This document shows positions 59,688-64,000 of a stretch of 64,000 bases of DNA, piece by piece. Position numbers and translations under genes: made by a program. Below the pieces are notes generated by a model that saw only the letters and a program-made list of their open reading frames with translations, was not told the origin of the DNA and made no database searches. The DNA is from BRH-c25 sp035627615 (GTDB taxonomy: Bacteria > Bacillota > Clostridia > Lutisporales > Lutisporaceae). The stretch spans positions 1 through 64,000 of the forward strand of contig DASPLL010000004.1 in NCBI GenBank assembly GCA_035627615.1, given 5' to 3'. The number at the start of each line of letters is the position of its first letter. Position 1 is the first letter of the stretch.

Positions 59688-61571
59688 TTAGTACTTTGCA
59701 TTCTTAAGTGCTGCTTCCCTTTCCTGCTTCCAGGTTGCATAAGCTGCATTCCATTCCTCTGTGTTCATAGACTCTGCATGTATCTGCTGCCATTTATAAC
59801 GCAGGTAGGACACACCGAAAGCTGAGTATGGTCCTTCCAACGGGTTCAGCTTGGAGGCTGTATATCCGCCGCCGCCCAAACCATAGGGAATTACAAAAGA
59901 TTGATCGATAAAATATGCTTCTGCATCAGCAAAGAGCTGGTACCTCTTGCCCAAGTCCGTCAATTCAGCTTTTGCTGTTTTTAGCATTTTCTCATATACT
60001 TCATAAAGGTTCTGTCCGTTTTCATCCTTTTCCGCACAGAATTCCGGGAAGTTGTAGTTTGAGTCCCTGATGAAAGGATCGGTATAGGTTTCGGGATCAG
60101 CATAGTCAGGACCCCAGTTGCATTCCTGAAGTGCATAGTTCCCGGCTCTTCTTGTAGCATCAAGATATCCGGTAGGAGGATAAGCTTCAATAGCTATATC
60201 TATGTAATCGGTTCCAAGCAGCTTCTCCAGCTGCTGCTCGACAACCTGTGCCCTGTTGGTAGCTTCAGTTCCGCCGGAATTGTACGGCATCAATATTTTT
60301 ACTGGGAACTTTGCCTTTCCCTTTAGCTCTTCAAGAGCAGCCGCCTTGTATTTCATTGCTTCGCTTTCATTGAAGGAATCCCTGCTTGCAATTGCTGCCA
60401 GGTTGCCTGTCTGCGTATAGTCCAGGCCGTTTGCCGTAGCAAATTCCTTTGGAGTAATGGTGCTTGTGATCCTCTTTTCCGGATCATAGGGCTCCGAGGT
60501 CAGCATTGCAGCCTTGCGGTCCAGCGCATGGAACAAGGATTTGCGGAAATTCTTGTTGTTTACAACAACCTTCCAGTTGTCTGGTTCATATGCAGCATCA
60601 AATTTGGGATCAAAATTGAATGCGTAGAAATAAGTATATGGGCTTGTTCTTCTCGGGTGAATCATTTCCTTTTTTGCAGGATCCTTCATCCATTCGTCAA
60701 GACTGGACGCTGGAATTATTTCAATATATGAAACATCACCGCGCAAGAAGAGCTCGCTTTCCAAAGTAGCAGCTTCCTTGTTGTATTTATAATTAAGCTT
60801 CTGGATATGAACATTGTCCTTATCCCAGTAACTTTCATTCTTAGCCAGCACTCTTCTTGTCTGGGGCTCGAAGGTTTCCAGTATATAAGCGCCGTTATAG
60901 AGGAGTGTCGTATTGTCGGTTCCGAAGCGGTCACCCATTTCATTAAGGAAAGCGCCGTTAACAGGGAAGAAGCAAACATAATTAAGCATGGATAGGAAAT
61001 AGGGAACCGGCTTTGACAATGTATATTCAAGGGTATTGGCATCAACGGCCTTTACACCCACCTGGGAAAAATCTTTAATTTCCCCATTATAATAAGCTTC
61101 GGCATTTTTAATAACGCTATATATTATTTGTGATGTTTGAGATGCTTTTGTCGAATCAAGTATGTATTTCATCGAGTCTACAAAATCCTGTGCTGTCAAT
61201 TTAGCATATTCTTTCCCTTCGTGAGTAACCCATGATACATTCTCACGAAGCTTCAACGTCCAGACAAGTCCATCCGGTGAAACGGTCCAATCCGTAGCCA
61301 GACATGGCTGGATAACACCGTATTTGTCGTATTCGATAAGAGTATCTACCAGGTTTCCTGCCAATCCGTACTCTGTTTCCTTAGCTGTAACCAGATAATT
61401 AAGCGTAGTCATCTCGTCGTAGTATACCGTTGAAAATTCCTGAACCACTTCAGGTTCTTTAGTTTCTGCAGGTTCACCTGCACTTTCCGGTGCTGCCGGT
61501 TTGCTGGTGCAGCCAGCAAGGGACGCAATCACCATAAGCATCACAAGTAGTAATGATAATATTCTTTTCAT
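59688..61571 (-). CDS. oppA: Oligopeptide-type substrate-binding lipoprotein OppA
   Basis: 627 residues. Signal peptide with lipobox LAGC (Cys21), an Ala/Glu/Pro linker, and the SBP_bac_5 fold (DEMTTLNYLVTAKETEYGLAGNLVDTLIEYDKYG onwards, with WTLKLRENVSWV and NCGPDYADPETYTDPF-like NWGPDYADPETY). It binds peptides or similar ligands outside the membrane. The ATG at 61571 follows AGGAGGGG; a TTG one codon earlier is also possible. First gene of oppABCDF. Confidence 0.94.
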   Translation of the reverse strand: MKRILSLLLVMLMVIASLAGCTSKPAAPESAGEPAETKEPEVVQEFSTVYYDEMTTLNYLVTAKETEYGLAGNLVDTLIEYDKYGVIQPCLATDWTVSPDGLVWTLKLRENVSWVTHEGKEYAKLTAQDFVDSMKYILDSTKASQTSQIIYSVIKNAEAYYNGEIKDFSQVGVKAVDANTLEYTLSKPVPYFLSMLNYVCFFPVNGAFLNEMGDRFGTDNTTLLYNGAYILETFEPQTRRVLAKNESYWDKDNVHIQKLNYKYNKEAATLESELFLRGDVSYIEIIPASSLDEWMKDPAKKEMIHPRRTSPYTYFYAFNFDPKFDAAYEPDNWKVVVNNKNFRKSLFHALDRKAAMLTSEPYDPEKRITSTITPKEFATANGLDYTQTGNLAAIASRDSFNESEAMKYKAAALEELKGKAKFPVKILMPYNSGGTEATNRAQVVEQQLEKLLGTDYIDIAIEAYPPTGYLDATRRAGNYALQECNWGPDYADPETYTDPFIRDSNYNFPEFCAEKDENGQNLYEVYEKMLKTAKAELTDLGKRYQLFADAEAYFIDQSFVIPYGLGGGGYTASKLNPLEGPYSAFGVSYLRYKWQQIHAESMNTEEWNAAYATWKQEREAALKNAKY

Positions 61572-62111
61572 CAAAAAACCCCTCCTTTATTTTTTTTACT
61601 GCTTCCCCACAAAGGATTCCTATATCTGCATGCAATTATCCTCGGTCCATGGCACTCCCCCTTTATTCATCGGTTCATCTTAACCCTGCTTTCCTTACCC
61701 TGTGCAAGGTCTTCCGATCAGTATTTCATACATATAGCAGCAGTTTTTCATCTGCTATTATGTATTTTATTCTGTCAGTTGATAGTGTAGGACTAACAAA
61801 AGCAGCATTATTCGGTCCATAATACGCCATCATAATGCATAAATATTACATACGCAATATTTATGCCAGATAATAAAAAAACAATCTTCCCGTTCAAAAT
61901 GCACAATAGAAGGAAAATTCCAAAAACATTTTTTTGAAAATTTCCGCTATTACGGATTCTAAACATAAAAATAAGTTACAGGAGATAGTCATTTGTATGG
62001 CTCGCTAGCTATTCCGCATTTTCGGACGTTTTCCGCATTTATGTACTTTTTTTATAGGAAGAGTACACTAAACCGGTAAATACTGGACCTCACTCTTTGA
62101 GTTCAGTCATG
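61572..62111. other. Long non-coding region upstream of oppA
   Basis: 540 nt with no supported gene. On the minus strand the oppA leader can form a hairpin with arms ATACATA.AGCAG / CTGCTATTATGTAT (about 61728-61766) and an 11-base inverted repeat GCATAAATATT / AATATTTATGC (61837-61866). The last one overlaps the candidate promoter. I recognise no riboswitch family. Confidence 0.5.
61829..61857 (-). promoter_or_regulatory. Candidate promoter of the opp operon
   Basis: Minus strand TTGCGT (61852-61857) and TATGAT (61829-61834) with a 17-nt spacer. It would give a leader of about 250 nt before oppA. An 11-base inverted repeat (61837-61866) covers the -35 and spacer, a possible operator. Confidence 0.4.
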
Positions 62112-62822
62112 CTAACCTGTGATTCTTTTAAACAGTTTTATTTTTAACTTTTCTTGAATGCGATATCTTCCATTGTCTAAAAAGTGCGATGCTAGTTCGG
62201 GGTTACTTTTATAATACTTTCTGAAATAATCCACTGCGTTTTTCATTCTGAATTTATAACATGCCAGTAGTGTATTATATAGAACAAATATTACCGGTTC
62301 CACATCAAATTTACTAAAATATGATGTAAGAAACTCCAGCCTTCTAGATGACCCAAATGGTAATATTTCCCGCCACATATCTACTAAATCAACAGGTTTT
62401 AATATTGAGTCCTTATATAGCTTCTCTATCCTTCTGAAAATAATCAATGCTTCATGCAATGCTTGTGTTGATACATACTCGGTATAGTTTTCATCATCTC
62501 TGATTCTTATATATCTCTGATTATCCTCAATAATTATTTCGCTATCACGACTATAGACTTGCCATGGAGAAAAATCATGCAGGATTGTTCTTAAATTTAC
62601 TGTAACAATATCCTCATTCTTTTTCCCTCTGTTAGACTTGGCAATTTGTTTGGAAAACAGGTCATTGATTGTTGTCTCAATATCTTTTATTATACTATGT
62701 CTTGCAATTTTGGTTTGCATGTTATCAACGATCCTATATACAAATATACCTCCTATAAAAGCCAAAAGCCAATTAATAATGTCGCTAGCCAATATCTGCC
62801 TTACAATTTCTATTCCGATCAT
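62112..62822 (-). CDS. Membrane-anchored protein, function unknown
   Basis: 236 residues. One N-terminal membrane helix (about 14-31, WLLAFIGGIFVYRIV), then a soluble, helical and charged cytoplasmic-looking domain with LHDFSPWQVYSRD, a short beta stretch (EIIIEDNQRYIRIRDDE) and an amphipathic end. It has features of DUF4760-like proteins found near defence or mobile genes, but I cannot assign it. The ATG at 62822 follows GGGGGTG. Flanks are non-coding, and base composition is AT-rich relative to the opp genes. Confidence 0.7.
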   Translation of the reverse strand: MIGIEIVRQILASDIINWLLAFIGGIFVYRIVDNMQTKIARHSIIKDIETTINDLFSKQIAKSNRGKKNEDIVTVNLRTILHDFSPWQVYSRDSEIIIEDNQRYIRIRDDENYTEYVSTQALHEALIIFRRIEKLYKDSILKPVDLVDMWREILPFGSSRRLEFLTSYFSKFDVEPVIFVLYNTLLACYKFRMKNAVDYFRKYYKSNPELASHFLDNGRYRIQEKLKIKLFKRITG

Positions 62823-63378
62823 GGCCACACCCCCTAATCCGTCACGTCAACCTATATCTTACAGCTTTCTATTGCATATACCGCAATAACAGTTATACTC
62901 ACTAAGAATCATAAATACTCAATTTTTCTTATTACTTCATCTATATAAATCGCACAAAGAAGATTACATGGAATAGCTGCGATTTATAACATCAATGAAA
63001 ACGTTTCGCACTATTGAACTATATGTAATGGATTTAGTGCGAAACATATAACTATAATTTAATTAGCAATATTCTACATCTTTTCGTTATTTTCCTGCAT
63101 TCAGAACCTCTTATTATCATTTAAGAAATCATAATATTTCGTGAGTTTTTTTATGAACTTATACAAAAATCTATGAAACATGTATCCCGGCAAACGTAGA
63201 AAACCGTGTATATTCAGTTAATATACACGGTTTTACAGCCTATTTTCTTATCTGCTATATCCTCCATGAAAACAGGAGGATCCTTACTAAAACCTGAAAA
63301 AAGTATTATTCAGTAATATTATTTGAATTGTCTGTTACCTCATTGACTCCAGTATATACTTACAGCGAGGCCTCTACT
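62823..63378. other. Non-coding, AT-rich region with two inverted repeats
   Basis: No supported gene. It contains an 11-base inverted repeat GTTTCGCACTA / TAGTGCGAAAC (63003-63013 and 63035-63045) and a perfect 15-bp stem AAAACCGTGTATATT / AATATACACGGTTTT (63200-63234). The second is followed by TTTT on the minus strand and probably was the terminator of the chemotaxis receptor gene whose 3' end survives at 63379. Confidence 0.6.
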
Positions 63379-63540
63379 CTACATTTTAAACCTGGAGATC
63401 ATTTCTGTCAGCTTGACGGAGATTTCACTCGTAGCTGAAATATTTCCGATTACGTCATTTGCATTTTCCACAATGCTTGAGGTTTTCTGCGCTATGCTGC
63501 TGGTTGCGGAAGCTCCCTCATTTGTTGCTGCAGCAACTTC
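63379..63540 (-). pseudogene. 3' remnant of a methyl-accepting chemotaxis protein gene
   Basis: The last 53 residues of a chemoreceptor signalling domain remain: EVAAATNEGASATSSIAQKT... to the typical end LTEMISRFKM. Upstream of about 63541 the frame continues into unrelated residues (MGFLITGKMLYEVNRYISPG), so more than 90% of a normal 500-700-residue receptor is gone. The original stop and a terminator-like hairpin at 63200 persist. Consistent with deletion or insertion at 63541. Confidence 0.75.
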
Positions 63541-63602
63541 ATCAATGTATATACCGGGACTAATGTACCGGTTTACTTCATACAACATCTTCCCGGTAAT
63601 AA

Positions 63603-63648
63603 GGAAACCCATTTACTGTATATTTCCTCATACAGTAAATGGGTTTCC
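63603..63648 (-). terminator. Strong terminator after the edge gene
   Basis: Perfect 19-base arms GGAAACCCATTTACTGTAT and its complement, with an 8-nt loop, 22 nt after the stop at 63671. It is followed by TTATT on the minus strand. Confidence 0.7.
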
Positions 63649-63670
63649 TCTTTCATATCGTATATACAAA

Positions 63671-64000
63671 TCAATAGCCTGTTTCACTGTTCCTGACCGC
63701 ATCAAAAATCCTCTTTGCTGCTTCCCTCAGTTCATGCTTTCTTTTCAGTGCATCGGTCAGTTTTCTATTCAGGCTGCCATTTATCCTCATGCCTGACCTT
63801 CTCAAATGTATTCCGGTTTTTGCTTCTATCTCACTGATAAACTCGTGCATTGAATATATCCTGTATCTCAGAACTCCACTATCTTCAGCAAGTGTTTCCA
63901 GCAAGCCTATCAGTATATCCTGATAATTCGCAGCCGCCTTCAGGTCAAGTAACCTGGCAAGCTCCGGAATAATGTTCTCAAACAGCATTCTTCTGACCGG
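63671..64000 (-). CDS. Unrecognised protein, cut by the window edge
   Basis: At least 105 residues from an ATG at 63988, but the frame stays open to the last base, so the N-terminus may lie outside. The visible part is mostly helical and charged (ELARLLDLKAAANYQDILIGLLETLAED, then RKHELREAAKRIFDAVRNS). No signal peptide, membrane helix or motif is seen. No family is recognised. Confidence 0.6.
   Translation of the reverse strand, partial: PVRRMLFENIIPELARLLDLKAAANYQDILIGLLETLAEDSGVLRYRIYSMHEFISEIEAKTGIHLRRSGMRINGSLNRKLTDALKRKHELREAAKRIFDAVRNSETGY

Noticed and set aside
63003..63234. Transposon ends flanking an insertion sequence
   Set aside because: The inverted repeats are short, close together and have no transposase gene between them; better read as hairpins.

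Overview
The window looks like chromosomal DNA of an anaerobic, spore-forming, low-to-mid GC Clostridia species, probably a plant-polysaccharide degrader. The evidence is a small acid-soluble spore protein gene, the yloU-yloV-recG, remA-gmk-rpoZ-coaBC-priA-def-fmt and sepF-yggT-ylmH-divIVA gene orders, a class 1B pyrD/pyrK pair, a tungsten/ferredoxin-type aldehyde oxidoreductase, a GH5 glycosidase, and strong GGAGG ribosome-binding sites. No rRNA, CRISPR array, transposase or integrase is visible.

Positions 1-42200 are mostly conserved housekeeping genes on the minus strand. In order they are: a coiled-coil protein, coaD, rsmD, an SASP gene, recG, a FakA/YloV-type kinase and the Asp23-family yloU; then rpmB on plus, two overlooked small membrane ORFs, thiN-rpe-rsgA, prkC-prpC, rlmN-rsmB, a YugP-type protease, fmt-def-priA-coaBC-rpoZ-gmk-remA-yicC and dapF. 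rqcH is on plus. Next come a membrane protein, the NSS transporter pair metPS (metS is only 32 codons), the pyrR-C-F-K-D-E operon behind a clear PyrR attenuator, an rluD-type gene, lspA, a TraR/DksA-type gene, a DAHP synthase gene, and a division cluster. Several 3' intergenic spaces carry a family of palindromic repeats built on GGCGATTCATGAATCGCC.

From 42500 the content becomes accessory. An intact tRNA-Pro(GGG) on the plus strand is followed by a single secreted GH5 glycosidase gene, then a second copy of the tRNA 3' half (41 nt) plus its downstream terminator. This is the arrangement left by integration at a tRNA 3' end. After it comes a 10-kb minus-strand operon: a lipoprotein made of two tandem sugar-binding domains, a two-domain sugar ABC ATPase, an RbsC-type permease, NagB-like, NagA, a LacI-type regulator, a MoaD/ThiS-like protein and an aldehyde:ferredoxin oxidoreductase. 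A perfect 46-bp palindrome with a LacI-type core overlaps the candidate promoter of this operon. A third relative of the tRNA-proximal terminator lies at its far end.

The window closes with a complete oppA-B-C-D-F peptide-type ABC operon, an unrecognised membrane-anchored protein, a 3' remnant of a chemotaxis receptor gene, and an ORF cut by the window edge.

The most unusual material is the tRNA-Pro-linked accessory stretch and its sugar/AOR operon. The operon combines uptake, amino-sugar-type enzymes and a tungsto-enzyme with its own MoaD-like protein under one apparent operator, and it lacks a visible sugar kinase. All functional links are inferred from sequence reading only.
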